Source: an uncultured Bacilli bacterium (GTDB lineage: Bacteria > Bacillota_I > Bacilli_A > RFN20 > CAG-631). From it: 35,693 bases of DNA. Numbering within the stretch: the stretch's first letter is position 1; each line of letters starts with the position of its first letter. Shown here piece after piece: positions 1 to 9,464 of the stretch. The notes beneath the pieces were generated by a model that was given only the letters and a program-made list of their open reading frames with translations, did no database searches and was not told where the DNA came from. The stretch is from the NCBI GenBank assembly GCA_947626825.1, contig CANQTM010000017.1, forward strand, positions 1 to 35,693, given 5' to 3'. A program made the translations under genes and the position numbers.

Positions 1-68
1 ACCGAACACAGAAGTTAAGCACCGTAGCGGCGAATGTATCCTTTGGAGAGATTAGCACGTTGCCGGGC
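1..68 (+). rRNA. rrf: 5S ribosomal RNA, 3' portion (truncated by window edge)
   Basis: The window opens inside a 5S rRNA gene. The conserved loop sequence ACCGAACACAGAAGTTAAGC is at 1-20 and the 3' closing-helix strand TTGCCGGGC ends at about 68, followed at once by a run of T. The 5' part lies outside the window. An rRNA operon therefore sits directly upstream of the str operon, on the same strand. Confidence 0.93.
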
Positions 69-88
69 TTTTTTTTTACTTTTTTATA

Positions 89-117
89 TTGACTTTTGCA
101 TTTAGATTGTGTAGAAT
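89..117 (+). promoter_or_regulatory. Promoter of the rpsL (str) operon
   Basis: The -35 TTGACT (89-94) and -10 TAGAAT (112-117) are separated by exactly 17 bases. Both are close to the housekeeping sigma consensus. The site lies just after the T-run that ends the 5S gene, so the str operon has its own start in addition to any read-through from rRNA. Confidence 0.8.
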
Positions 118-134
118 AATTAGGCATACGAAAA

Positions 135-179
135 GACTTAATAAGTCATTTTTTGTGAGACCGGTTTGAAACACCCGGT
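135..179 (+). promoter_or_regulatory. Leader stem-loops upstream of rpsL
   Basis: The 90-base leader holds two small inverted repeats: GACTT/AAGTC (135-139 with 143-147) followed by a T-run, and ACCGG/CCGGT (160-164 with 175-179) with a 10-base loop. The second ends 13 bases before the ribosome binding site. They could serve attenuation or ribosomal-protein feedback, but nothing in the sequence proves a function. Confidence 0.35.
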
Positions 180-207
180 ATTGTGTGAGTGAAAGGAGAT
201 ACACATT

Positions 208-627
208 ATGCCAACAATTAATCAACTTGTCAGATATGGAAGACAAAAAAGTGTTGTAAAATCAAAAGCTCCAGCATTAGGAAAAAGTAGAAATCTTTTA
301 ACTAAAAAAGAAATAAAGGTTAATTCTCCTCAAAAGAAAGGTGTTTGTACTCGTGTAAGCATTATGAACCCTAAAAAACCTAACTCAGCAAATAGAAAAT
401 ATGCCCGTGTTAGATTATCAAATGGTATTGAAGTAACAGCTTATATTGGTGGTGAAGGACACAACCTACAAGAGCACTCAGTTGTTATGATTCGTGGAGG
501 CCGTGTTAAAGACTTACCAGGTGTACGTTATCACATTATTAGAGGAACAAGAGACTGTGCTGGTGTAAAAGATAGAAAGCAAGGTCGTTCATTATATGGA
601 ACTAAGAAGCCAAAAGCTTCTAAATAA
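208..627 (+). CDS. rpsL: 30S ribosomal protein S12
   Basis: S12 forms part of the decoding centre of the small subunit. At 139 residues it has the length usual in Gram-positive bacteria. The decoding loop PKKPNSA and the second loop [13 protein letters not shown] are intact, including the lysines and proline linked to streptomycin resistance in other bacteria. The residue after PNSA, normally Leu, is Asn here. The start is set by AAGGAGAT at 193-200. It is the first gene of rpsL-rpsG-fusA-tuf, the classic str operon order. Confidence 0.98.
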   Translation: MPTINQLVRYGRQKSVVKSKAPALGKSRNLLTKKEIKVNSPQKKGVCTRVSIMNPKKPNSANRKYARVRLSNGIEVTAYIGGEGHNLQEHSVVMIRGGRVKDLPGVRYHIIRGTRDCAGVKDRKQGRSLYGTKKPKASK

Positions 628-652
628 TTAAGGATAAGGAGGAAATCAAAAT

Positions 653-1123
653 ATGTCACGTAGAGGAAATATTGCTAAAAGAGATGTACTACCTGATCCA
701 GTGTACAATTCAAAACTAGTTACAAAATTAGTAAATAAAATTATGCTTGATGGTAAAAAAGGAACTGCTCAAAAAATTCTTTATAAAGCATTTGCTTTAG
801 TTGAAAAGAAAACAGGAGAAGCTGCCTTAGATGTTTTTGGAAAAGCATTAGGAAATATTACACCAACTGTTGAATTAAAAGTTCGTAGAATTGGTGGACA
901 AAACTATCAAGTACCAGTAGAAGTTGCAAACGAAAGAAAAATCACATTAGGTTTAAGATGGTTAGTTAACTATTCAAGAAACCGTGGTGAAAAAACTATG
1001 GAAGAAAAATTGGCAGCAGAAATTATTGATGCCGCTAACGGAGTAGGAGCATCTGTTAAGAAAAGAGACGATACTCACAAGATGGCTGAAGCAAATAAAG
1101 CTTTTGCACATTTCCGTTGGTAA
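653..1123 (+). CDS. rpsG: 30S ribosomal protein S7
   Basis: S7 nucleates assembly of the 3' domain of 16S rRNA and contacts the E-site tRNA. The 156-residue protein has the family start [16 protein letters not shown] and the conserved ARENRKI-like region ([16 protein letters not shown]) and C-terminal [14 protein letters not shown]. It lies 25 bases after rpsL with a strong AAGGAGG site. In other bacteria S7 is the translational repressor of this operon; no such site can be confirmed here. Confidence 0.98.
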   Translation: MSRRGNIAKRDVLPDPVYNSKLVTKLVNKIMLDGKKGTAQKILYKAFALVEKKTGEAALDVFGKALGNITPTVELKVRRIGGQNYQVPVEVANERKITLGLRWLVNYSRNRGEKTMEEKLAAEIIDAANGVGASVKKRDDTHKMAEANKAFAHFRW

Positions 1124-1143
1124 TTATTTGTTAGAAAAAAACT

Positions 1144-3216
1144 ATGGGACGCGAATATAATTTAGAAAAAACAAGAAATATCGGCATTATGGCACACATT
1201 GATGCTGGTAAAACAACGACAACAGAACGTATTTTGTTTTATACAGGTGTTAGTCATAAAATTGGTGAAGTTCATGATGGAACAGCAACAATGGACTGGA
1301 TGGAACAAGAACGTGAAAGAGGTATAACAATTACTTCAGCTGCAACTACTGCTCATTGGAAAGGATATAGATTAAATATTATTGATACTCCTGGCCATGT
1401 GGACTTTACTGCTGAAGTTGAAAGATCATTAAGAGTCCTTGATGGAGCTGTAACGGTTCTTGATGGGAAAAATGGTGTTGAAGCACAAACAGAAACAGTT
1501 TGGAGACAAGGATCAAAATATAATGTACCAAGAATTGTTTTTGTTAATAAACTAGATGCAATTGGTGCTGATTTTGAAATGTGTATTGATACATTACATT
1601 CAAAACTAGGCGCAAATGGTTATGCTGTTCAATATCCAGTTGGAACTGAAAGTCAATTTAAAGGAATTATTGATATCATTGAAAAGAAGACGTATATCTA
1701 TAATGATGATAAAGGTTTAGATATCTCAATTATTGATAATGTTATGGAAGGCTATGAAGATAAAGTTGTTGATTTAAGAAAAAAATTATTTGAGGCCATT
1801 TCACAATATGATGATGAATTTTTTGAAAAATATATGGAAGACCCAACTGGCGAAAATATGAGTGTTGATGAAATTAAATCAGCTATTCGTAAAGGCGTTT
1901 TAACTGGAGAATTTTTCCCAGTATTTGCAGGAGCATCATATAAAAATAAAGGAATTCAATTATTACTTGATGGTGTTATTGACTATTTACCTAGTCCACT
2001 TGATATTGAACCTGCAAAAGGAACATTGAATGATGAAGAATGTGTTGTAAAAACATCTGATGAAGATCCATTTGCAGCATTAGCATTTAAAGTAATGACA
2101 GATCCATTTGTAGGTAAATTAACATATATCAGAGTATATTCAGGAAAATTAACTTCTGGATCATATGTAATAAATTCTACAAAAGGTCAAAAAGAAAGAG
2201 TTTCAAGAATTTTATTGATGCATGCTAATTCACGTCGTGAAATAAATGAAATTTATTCTGGAGATATATGTGCAATTATTGGTTTAAAAGATACAACAAC
2301 AGGTGATACATTGACAGATGAATCTAGAGAAGTTGTACTTGAATCACTTGAATTTCCAGAACCAGTTGTATCACAAGCAATTGAACCAGCAAGTAAAAAT
2401 GATCAAGAAAAATTACAAACTGCTTTAGGAAAATTAGCAGCAGAAGATCCAACATTTAAAGCATATACAAATGCAGAAACAGGACAAACAATCATTGCAG
2501 GTATGGGTGAATTACACCTAGACATTATTGTTGATAGATTGCGTAGAGAATTTAAAGTTCAAGCTAATGTTGGCGAGCCACAAGTTTCTTATCGTGAAAC
2601 AATTACTCAAGAAGGAGAATGTGAAGGTAAGTTTATTAGACAAAGTGGTGGTAAAGGACAATATGGTCATGTTTGGATTAGATTTGAACCAAATCCTGGA
2701 AAAGGTTTTGAATTTGTAGATGCGACTATTGGTGGAAGTGTTCCTGGAGAATACATAAAACCAGTTAAAGATGGATTAGTTGACGCTATGCAAGGTGGTA
2801 TTAAATTTGGATATCCAACAATTGATGTTAAAGCTACATTATTTGATGGTTCATACCATGAAGTCGATTCATCAGAAGCAGCATTTAAAATTGCTGCATC
2901 TATGGCTTTCCACGCATCTGCAAATAAATGTAAACCAGTATTACTTGAACCTATTATGAGTTTGGAAGTAACAGTTCCAATGGAATATATGGGTGATGTT
3001 ATGGGGAACATTTCTTCAAAACGTGGTAAGATTGATGGAATGGAAGCTAAAGGTAATGCTCAAATTATTAAAGCATTTATTCCACTTGCTGGAATGTTTG
3101 GATATGCAAATTCACTTCGTTCTTTGACAGCCGGTCGTGGAACATTTACAATGCAATTCTCACATTATGAAGTTGTTCCTGAATCGATTACAAAGAAAAT
3201 GGAAACAAAAAATTAA
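1144..3216 (+). CDS. fusA: Elongation factor G
   Basis: EF-G is the GTPase that drives ribosomal translocation and, with RRF, ribosome recycling. The 690-residue length is normal. The P-loop AHIDAGKT (residues 17-24), switch [10 protein letters not shown] and the NKLD base-recognition motif are visible, followed by the usual domains II-V. The start is fixed by homology ([18 protein letters not shown]). Only 20 bases separate it from rpsG, and no Shine-Dalgarno sequence is present in them, so translation probably depends on coupling to rpsG. Confidence 0.98.
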   Translation: MGREYNLEKTRNIGIMAHIDAGKTTTTERILFYTGVSHKIGEVHDGTATMDWMEQERERGITITSAATTAHWKGYRLNIIDTPGHVDFTAEVERSLRVLDGAVTVLDGKNGVEAQTETVWRQGSKYNVPRIVFVNKLDAIGADFEMCIDTLHSKLGANGYAVQYPVGTESQFKGIIDIIEKKTYIYNDDKGLDISIIDNVMEGYEDKVVDLRKKLFEAISQYDDEFFEKYMEDPTGENMSVDEIKSAIRKGVLTGEFFPVFAGASYKNKGIQLLLDGVIDYLPSPLDIEPAKGTLNDEECVVKTSDEDPFAALAFKVMTDPFVGKLTYIRVYSGKLTSGSYVINSTKGQKERVSRILLMHANSRREINEIYSGDICAIIGLKDTTTGDTLTDESREVVLESLEFPEPVVSQAIEPASKNDQEKLQTALGKLAAEDPTFKAYTNAETGQTIIAGMGELHLDIIVDRLRREFKVQANVGEPQVSYRETITQEGECEGKFIRQSGGKGQYGHVWIRFEPNPGKGFEFVDATIGGSVPGEYIKPVKDGLVDAMQGGIKFGYPTIDVKATLFDGSYHEVDSSEAAFKIAASMAFHASANKCKPVLLEPIMSLEVTVPMEYMGDVMGNISSKRGKIDGMEAKGNAQIIKAFIPLAGMFGYANSLRSLTAGRGTFTMQFSHYEVVPESITKKMETKN

Positions 3217-3244
3217 AAAAAATAGGTTTTGAATCAATAAATTA

Positions 3245-3273
3245 TTGATTTAAATTATAAAAAATAATAAAAT
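3245..3273 (+). promoter_or_regulatory. Candidate promoter upstream of tuf
   Basis: TTGATT (3245-3250) and TAAAAT (3268-3273) are 17 bases apart in the 91-base fusA-tuf gap. The -35 is the right arm of an inverted repeat AATCAAT/ATTGATT (3232-3238 with 3244-3250). A separate tuf promoter is common, but the gap is so AT-rich that other alignments are possible. Confidence 0.45.
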
Positions 3274-3307
3274 ATTGCTATAGTAAAAATATTGGAGGAA
3301 AAAAACA

Positions 3308-4492
3308 ATGGCAAAAGCTAAATTTGATAGAAGTAAACCACATGTTAATATAGGTACTATTGGTCACGTTGACCATGGTAAGACAACACTTACTGCAGCC
3401 ATTACAAAGGTTTTAGCAGAACAAGGTGGCGCTACTTTTACTCGTTATGATGAAATTGATAAGGCACCAGAAGAAAAGGCAAGAGGTATAACTATTAACA
3501 CTGCTCACGTTGAATACCAAACTGCTTCAAGACATTATGCACATGTTGACTGTCCAGGACACGCTGACTATGTTAAAAACATGATTACTGGTGCTGCACA
3601 AATGGATGGTGCTATTCTAGTTGTTGCTGCAACAGATGGACCAATGCCACAAACACGTGAACATATCTTACTTGCTCGTCAAGTTGGTGTTCCTTACATT
3701 GTAGTATTTTTAAACAAATGTGATATGGTTGATGATCCTGAATTATTGGATATAGTTGAAATGGAAGTTCGTGACCTATTAACAGAATATGGATTCCCTG
3801 GTGATGATACTCCAATTATTCGTGGTTCAGCTTTAAAAGCACTTGAAGGTGACAAAGAAGCTGAAAAAGCTATTTTTGAATTAATGGATGCTGTTGATGC
3901 TTATATCCCAACACCTGTTCATGATACTGAAAAGCCTTTCTTAATGCCAATTGAAGATGTTATGACTATTTCTGGTCGTGGTACAGTTGTTACTGGCCGT
4001 GTTGAACGTGGTAGAATTAACTTAAACGACCCAGTTGAAATCGTTGGTATTAGAGAAACTCAAAAATCAGTTGTTACTGGTATTGAAATGTTCCGTAAAT
4101 TATTAGATTTTGCTGAAGCAGGCGATAATGTTGGTGCTTTACTTCGTGGTATTAACAGAGATCAAGTACTTCGTGGTCAAGTTCTTGCTAAACCTGGAAC
4201 AGTTCATCCACATAGCAAATTTACAGCAACTTGTTATATTTTAACTAAAGAAGAAGGCGGACGTCATAAACCATTCGTTAAGAATTATCGTCCTCAATTC
4301 TACTTCAGAACTACTGATGTTACTGGTGTTATCGAACTACCAGATGATATCGCAATGGTTATGCCAGGCGACAATGTTACATTCACAGTTGAATTAATTC
4401 ACCCAATTGCTGTTGAAAAAGGTACTAAATTCTCAATTCGTGAAGGTGGTCGTACAATCGGCGCTGGTAATGTTGTAGACATTATTGAATAA
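3308..4492 (+). CDS. tuf: Elongation factor Tu
   Basis: EF-Tu carries aminoacyl-tRNA to the ribosomal A site as a GTP complex. The 394-residue length is standard. The P-loop GHVDHGKT (residues 19-26), switch I RGITI, switch [10 protein letters not shown] and NKCD motifs are all present, followed by the two beta-barrel domains. A GGAGG site lies at 3294-3298. It is the last gene of the str operon and is followed by a clear terminator. Codon choice is richer in C than in the neighbouring genes, as expected of a highly expressed gene. Confidence 0.99.
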   Translation: MAKAKFDRSKPHVNIGTIGHVDHGKTTLTAAITKVLAEQGGATFTRYDEIDKAPEEKARGITINTAHVEYQTASRHYAHVDCPGHADYVKNMITGAAQMDGAILVVAATDGPMPQTREHILLARQVGVPYIVVFLNKCDMVDDPELLDIVEMEVRDLLTEYGFPGDDTPIIRGSALKALEGDKEAEKAIFELMDAVDAYIPTPVHDTEKPFLMPIEDVMTISGRGTVVTGRVERGRINLNDPVEIVGIRETQKSVVTGIEMFRKLLDFAEAGDNVGALLRGINRDQVLRGQVLAKPGTVHPHSKFTATCYILTKEEGGRHKPFVKNYRPQFYFRTTDVTGVIELPDDIAMVMPGDNVTFTVELIHPIAVEKGTKFSIREGGRTIGAGNVVDIIE

Positions 4493-4508
4493 TTAAAATT
4501 ATTAAATT

Positions 4509-4545
4509 AAACTTACCTTATGTTTTGTGGTAAGTTTTTTTTTTT
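4509..4545 (+). terminator. Intrinsic terminator of the str operon
   Basis: A nine-pair stem AAACTTACC/GGTAAGTTT (4509-4517 with 4529-4537) with an 11-base loop runs into a T tract ending at 4545, 17 bases after the tuf stop codon. Confidence 0.9.
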
Positions 4546-4547
4546 GG

Positions 4548-4556
4548 TGGTATAAT
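4548..4556 (+). promoter_or_regulatory. Extended -10 promoter of uvrA
   Basis: TGG followed by a perfect TATAAT (4551-4556) forms an extended -10 element directly after the tuf terminator T-run. No good -35 is visible, which is usual for extended -10 promoters. No LexA-type operator was recognised near it. Confidence 0.65.
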
Positions 4557-4585
4557 AAATAAGAAAAAATTAAGGATGTGGAACA

Positions 4586-7408
4586 ATGAATGATAAAATA
4601 ATTATTAAAGGTGCTAGAGAAAATAATTTAAAAAATATTGATTTAGAATTACCAAGGAATTCATTAATAGTTATGACAGGTTTATCTGGATCAGGAAAAA
4701 CTTCATTAGCTTTTGATACAATTTTTGCAGAAGGTCAAAGAAGATATGTAGAATCATTATCACCATATGCAAGGCAATTTTTAGGTGGTGTTAGAAAACC
4801 AGATGTTGATTCAATTGAAGGCTTATCACCTGCTATTTCTATTGATCAAAAAACCACATCTCATAACCCTCGTTCTACAGTTGGTACAGTAACTGAAATA
4901 TATGATTATCTTCGTTTATTATATGCTCGCATTGGTGTTCCATATTGTCCTAAACACCATATTCCTATTGTTGGTTTAACAATTAGTGAAATTAAAAATA
5001 AAATTTTTGAATATCCTGAAAATTCAAAACTTGTTGTCATGTCACCAGTTGTTTATGAAAAAAAAGGATCTCATAAAGATTTATTATCGAAATTATTAAA
5101 ATCTGGTTTTGTTAGAGCTAAAATTGACAATACAATGACAATGATTGAAGATTATATTGAAGATGGACTTGACAAAAATAAAAAGCATACAATTTTTTTA
5201 GTAATTGATAGAATTATTTTAAAAGAAAGCAATAATGATCGATTAGTTGAAGCTTTAGAACTTGCAGATAAATATTCAAATGGTATTATATGTCTTGAAA
5301 TTGATGGTAAAGAAGTATCTTTCTCAACAAATTATGCTTGTAAAGAATGTGGATTTACTATTGAAAAGATTGAACCAAGATTATTTTCATTTAATGCACC
5401 TCAGGGTGCATGTTATGATTGTAAGGGCTTAGGATTAAAAATGGAAGTTGATATTGATATTTTAGTACCAGATGATAATCTATCTATTAACCAAGGAGCA
5501 ATTACATATTATAAAAATATACTTGGTTCTGAAAACCTTGAATGGCAAGAATTTGAATATCTTTGTGATTATTACAAAATTGATAGAAATAAACCTTTTA
5601 AAGATTTAACAAATTATGAAAAGCAAATTGCCTTAGTTGGTTCTGATATTCCTTTAAAATATACTTTAGTTTCAAGAAGTGGCAATCAAACTAATCGTTT
5701 TCAATATGTTGAAGGACCAAAAAAACATATTGAAAGATTATATGTTGAAACACAATCTCAGTTACTTAGGGATTGGTATTTTACTTTTATGAGAGAAATT
5801 AAATGTACAACTTGTAATGGGCAAAGGCTTAATGAAAAGGCCTTATCTGTATTAATTGATGGCGTTAATATTGCTCAATTAACAGAAATGCAAATAGGAA
5901 ATATTTATAATTTTTTACAAAATATGAAAATCACAAATCAGCAAAAAGAAATTTCAAGATTATTAGTAGAAGAAATTTGTAATAGATTACAATTTTTGAT
6001 TAGTGTAGGCTTAGATTATTTGACATTATCAAGAATGGCTTCAACATTATCAGGTGGTGAAGCGCAAAGAATTAGACTTGCAACACAAATTGGAAGCAAA
6101 TTAACAGGTGTGTTATATGTGCTTGATGAACCATCAATAGGACTTCATCAAAAGGATAATGCTAAATTAATTGAAACCATGAAAAAAATGCGTGATTTAG
6201 GTAATACATTAATTGTTGTTGAACATGATGAAGAAACAATGTTAAGTGCTGATTATCTTGTTGATATTGGACCTGGTGCAGGTGTTCATGGTGGTGAAGT
6301 TGTAGCTTGTGGTACACCAAATGAGGTCATGAAATGCCAAAATTCAATTACAGCCGATTATCTTTCTAAAAGAAAAAAAATCCAAGTTCCAAATGTACGA
6401 AGAAAAGGTAATGGCAAATTTATAGTTATAAAAGGTGCTAGAGAAAATAATTTAAAAAATATTACTGTAAAAATTCCTTTAGGGAAATTCACAGTAATTA
6501 CAGGAGTATCAGGAAGTGGTAAATCAACATTAATTAATGATACATTGTATAAAGGAGTATTTAGTAGTATTTATCGAAAAAATAAAATGAAATTTGGTGC
6601 ATGTGATGGAATTGAAGGAATTGAAAACATTGATAAAATAGTTAATGTTTCACAAGAGCCTATTGGAAGATCACCAAGGAGTAATCCTGCCACTTATACA
6701 GGCGTTTTTGATTTGATTCGTGATGTATTTGCTTCAACAATTGAAGCCAAAGAAAGAGGATATGATAAAGGCAGATTTTCTTTTAATGTTCGTGGTGGTC
6801 GTTGTGAAAAATGTGAAGGTGATGGTGTCATTCGTGTTCCAATGCATTTTTTACCAGATGTTTATGTTCCATGTGAAGTATGTGGTGGTAAACGATATAA
6901 TGAAGATACATTAAAAGTTAAATATAAAGGCAAAAATATTTATGATGTTTTAGAAATGACAATTGAAGAAGCATATGATTTTTTCATAAATCATTCTAAA
7001 ATTGCCAATAAATTTAAAGTTTTACTAGATGTTGGTCTTGGATATGTAAAGGTTGGCCAAAATGCTTTAACTTTATCAGGAGGAGAAGCACAAAGAGTTA
7101 AACTTGCTTATGAATTACAAAAAAAAGCTACAGGAAAAACATTATTTATTCTTGATGAACCAACAACAGGTTTGCATACTGATGATGTAAGAAGATTAAT
7201 TGATGTAATTAATCGTATCGTTGATAATGGCGATAGTGTTGTTATGATTGAACATAATCTTGATATGATTAAAATTGCTGATTATATCATTGATTTAGGT
7301 CCAGATGGCGGCGATAAAGGTGGAAAAATTATTGCAACTGGAACACCAGAAGAAGTAAGTAAAAATGCTAAAAGTTATACTGGACAATATTTAAAAAAAG
7401 TTTTATAA
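4586..7408 (+). CDS. uvrA: Excinuclease ABC subunit A
   Basis: UvrA is the damage-recognition ATPase of nucleotide excision repair and loads UvrB onto lesions. The 940-residue length is typical. Two ABC modules are present: Walker A GLSGSGKT near residue 32 and GVSGSGKS near residue 645, each with an LSGGEAQR signature. Two zinc modules with CxxC pairs are also present: CKEC...CYDC in the first half and CEKC...CEVC in the second. Its own promoter and the strong upstream terminator make it a separate unit. Its partner uvrB is 4.5 kb downstream on the same strand. Confidence 0.98.
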   Translation: MNDKIIIKGARENNLKNIDLELPRNSLIVMTGLSGSGKTSLAFDTIFAEGQRRYVESLSPYARQFLGGVRKPDVDSIEGLSPAISIDQKTTSHNPRSTVGTVTEIYDYLRLLYARIGVPYCPKHHIPIVGLTISEIKNKIFEYPENSKLVVMSPVVYEKKGSHKDLLSKLLKSGFVRAKIDNTMTMIEDYIEDGLDKNKKHTIFLVIDRIILKESNNDRLVEALELADKYSNGIICLEIDGKEVSFSTNYACKECGFTIEKIEPRLFSFNAPQGACYDCKGLGLKMEVDIDILVPDDNLSINQGAITYYKNILGSENLEWQEFEYLCDYYKIDRNKPFKDLTNYEKQIALVGSDIPLKYTLVSRSGNQTNRFQYVEGPKKHIERLYVETQSQLLRDWYFTFMREIKCTTCNGQRLNEKALSVLIDGVNIAQLTEMQIGNIYNFLQNMKITNQQKEISRLLVEEICNRLQFLISVGLDYLTLSRMASTLSGGEAQRIRLATQIGSKLTGVLYVLDEPSIGLHQKDNAKLIETMKKMRDLGNTLIVVEHDEETMLSADYLVDIGPGAGVHGGEVVACGTPNEVMKCQNSITADYLSKRKKIQVPNVRRKGNGKFIVIKGARENNLKNITVKIPLGKFTVITGVSGSGKSTLINDTLYKGVFSSIYRKNKMKFGACDGIEGIENIDKIVNVSQEPIGRSPRSNPATYTGVFDLIRDVFASTIEAKERGYDKGRFSFNVRGGRCEKCEGDGVIRVPMHFLPDVYVPCEVCGGKRYNEDTLKVKYKGKNIYDVLEMTIEEAYDFFINHSKIANKFKVLLDVGLGYVKVGQNALTLSGGEAQRVKLAYELQKKATGKTLFILDEPTTGLHTDDVRRLIDVINRIVDNGDSVVMIEHNLDMIKIADYIIDLGPDGGDKGGKIIATGTPEEVSKNAKSYTGQYLKKVL

Positions 7409-7433
7409 AATTTTTTAGAAAAAATGAAATATT

Positions 7434-7459
7434 TATTAATGTTTAACAAAACATTAATA
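7434..7459 (+). repeat. Perfect 11-bp inverted repeat upstream of lgt
   Basis: TATTAATGTTT (7434-7444) and AAACATTAATA (7449-7459) are exact inverted copies with a 4-base spacer. No T-run follows, so it does not look like a simple terminator. It overlaps the -35 of the candidate lgt promoter (TTAACA 7443-7448, TAAAAT 7465-7470, spacing 16), so it may be an operator or a transcript-stabilising hairpin. It does not match an operator I recognise. Confidence 0.6.
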
Positions 7460-7494
7460 TGTGATAAAATAATAACAAGATTGGATGTGGGAAA

Positions 7495-8553
7495 ATGTTT
7501 CTTGCTAATTTAATTATAACATTGTCAAATCAAAATGGCTTTTTTCCTTATTTAAAAACAAAAGCAGGTGAAGATTTTGGCGTATTTTTAAGATTAGGAA
7601 ATTTTCAAATTGCTTGGTATGCTGTTTTTATTATTACAGGTATGGTTATATGTCTTTTAAGATGTCGCCATGAACTTGCCAAAAAAGGAGCTCCAAAAGA
7701 TTATTATGATAATTTTTTCTTTTCAGTAATCCCAATTGCTTTAGTTGGAACAAGGCTTTGGTATGTAGTTTGTAATTTAGATCAATTTCCTACATTTTTG
7801 GATGTTCTTGGTTATGATACAACAACACACACAATAAATTTATCAGGCCTTGCCGTTCAAGGAGGAGTTGTATTTGGTGTTGTATGGGGCTTTATTTATT
7901 TTGCTTTTATAAAAAAAAGATACCCTCTAGGTTTTCATTTTGATTTGATTATACCATCAATATTGATAGGTCAAGCCTTGGGACGATGGGGAAATTTCTT
8001 TAATGGTGAAGTATATGGAATAACAGTTAATAGATCTTATTTAAAATGGTGGATTCCAAAATTTATTATAGATTATTGTACAGGAACAGGAACAGCTTCA
8101 CAAGCTGGTGCTGAAAATGTTCATATTCCATTATTTTATATTGAAAGTATTATTAATATTATTGGTTTTATTTTAATTGCATATGTCATTTGGCGCTTTT
8201 GGAAAAAAGGCCGTAAACCATTCCAAGTAGGTAGTTTATATTTTATTTGGTATGGAACAGTTAGATTATGTTTAGAACCTTTACGTGATCCTGAATATAT
8301 AATGGGAGAACAATATAATGTTAGAACATCAATGATAATGTCTATAATTTATATTATTGTTGGACTATCGTTCTTTATTTATGGCGCTATCAAATATCAT
8401 AAAGTTCCTTATGAAAGAATTTATATAAATGAAGCATATGAAGCTGAAGAAAATAGAAAAAAAGAAGAACACGATCGTATATTAAATGAAAAAATAGCAG
8501 CTAAAAAGGCAGAAATAAGAGCACGAAAGGCCAGTGAAAAGACTAATGAATAG
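7495..8553 (+). CDS. lgt: Phosphatidylglycerol-prolipoprotein diacylglyceryl transferase
   Basis: Lgt transfers diacylglycerol from phosphatidylglycerol to the lipobox cysteine of prolipoproteins, the first step of lipoprotein maturation in the membrane. The signature GRWGNFFNGEVYG is at residues 163-175 within a multi-spanning protein. At 352 residues it is longer than the usual 260-290. The extra length is mainly a charged lysine/glutamate-rich C-terminal tail of about 45 residues after the last membrane helix, probably cytoplasmic. The ribosome binding sequence is GGATGTGG, a one-mismatch version of the consensus that recurs in this window. It heads a run of five tightly spaced genes. Confidence 0.95.
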   Translation: MFLANLIITLSNQNGFFPYLKTKAGEDFGVFLRLGNFQIAWYAVFIITGMVICLLRCRHELAKKGAPKDYYDNFFFSVIPIALVGTRLWYVVCNLDQFPTFLDVLGYDTTTHTINLSGLAVQGGVVFGVVWGFIYFAFIKKRYPLGFHFDLIIPSILIGQALGRWGNFFNGEVYGITVNRSYLKWWIPKFIIDYCTGTGTASQAGAENVHIPLFYIESIINIIGFILIAYVIWRFWKKGRKPFQVGSLYFIWYGTVRLCLEPLRDPEYIMGEQYNVRTSMIMSIIYIIVGLSFFIYGAIKYHKVPYERIYINEAYEAEENRKKEEHDRILNEKIAAKKAEIRARKASEKTNE

Positions 8554-9451
8554 CCCAATTTATGATTTAGTAATTATTGGTGCAGGACCTGCTGGACTTA
8601 GTGCAGCAATTTATGCTAAAAGAGGCAATTTAAATGTTATAATTCTTGAAAAGAATGTTCCAGGTGGGCAATTAGTCAATATAAATAAAATTGCTAATTA
8701 TCCTGGATATAAAGATTTAGATGGTGCCAATTTAGCTTATATAATGTATGAACAAGTGAATGATTTAGAAATTCCTATGATTTTTGAACAAGTTATTGAT
8801 GTTCATATAAATGATGAATATAAAGAAATTGTAACTGAAAAAAATAGTTATAAATCTAAAAATATTATTGTAGCTACAGGTACAACTTATCAAAATTTAA
8901 AAATAAATAATGAAAAAAAATTTATAGGTAAAGGTATCTCATATTGTGCTATTTGTGATGGAAAATTGTTTACAAATCAAGATATAGCTATTTTAATTAA
9001 TAATAATCATGCCTTAAAAGATTGTTTATATCTTGAACAATTTGTTAACAACATATATTTAATTTATAATGAAAATGTAAATTTAACAAAAGAAATATTA
9101 AATAATCAAAAATATCATTTGCTTTATAATTATAATATTAGCAAATTGATAGGTGATGAGTTTTTAAATAAAATTGAAGTTACTAATAATAATGAAACTA
9201 AAATAATAGATGTTAATGGTTTATTTGTTTTAAATACCACTTTACCAGTTAATAGTTTTTTAAGTGATTATCCTATTTTTTCAAGCAATGGCTATATGCA
9301 AGTTGATAATCATTGTGAAAGTAAAATTCCTGGACTTTTTGGAATAGGTGATGTTGTTGATAAATCTTTAAAGCAAGTAATAACTGCTTGTGCTGATGGG
9401 GCAATAGCAGCACAACATATTGCTTCAAATAGACAAAAATATTTAAAATAA
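8546..9451 (+). CDS. Thioredoxin reductase-like flavoprotein with degenerate NADPH site
   Basis: The fold is that of low-molecular-weight thioredoxin reductase. An N-terminal FAD motif GAGPAG lies at residues 12-17, the redox pair CAIC at C134 and C137, and the C-terminal FAD motif GLFGIGDV followed by QVITACADGAIAA. The NADPH half has lost its signature: the usual GGGDSA is NNNHA at residues 152-156, and the HRRxxxR phosphate-binding motif is absent. The electron donor may therefore not be NADPH. Flavin thioredoxin reductases that use ferredoxin are known in clostridia and also lack these motifs. The ATG at 8546 overlaps the lgt stop; a GTG at 8534 is an alternative start. I withhold the symbol trxB because of the NADPH site. 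Confidence 0.88.
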   Translation: MNSPIYDLVIIGAGPAGLSAAIYAKRGNLNVIILEKNVPGGQLVNINKIANYPGYKDLDGANLAYIMYEQVNDLEIPMIFEQVIDVHINDEYKEIVTEKNSYKSKNIIVATGTTYQNLKINNEKKFIGKGISYCAICDGKLFTNQDIAILINNNHALKDCLYLEQFVNNIYLIYNENVNLTKEILNNQKYHLLYNYNISKLIGDEFLNKIEVTNNNETKIIDVNGLFVLNTTLPVNSFLSDYPIFSSNGYMQVDNHCESKIPGLFGIGDVVDKSLKQVITACADGAIAAQHIASNRQKYLK

Positions 9452-9464
9452 AGGACGTGAATTA

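Noticed and set aside
2667-3011. Minus-strand frame inside fusA
   Set aside because: Shadow of a conserved gene; the plus-strand frame is fully explained by EF-G.
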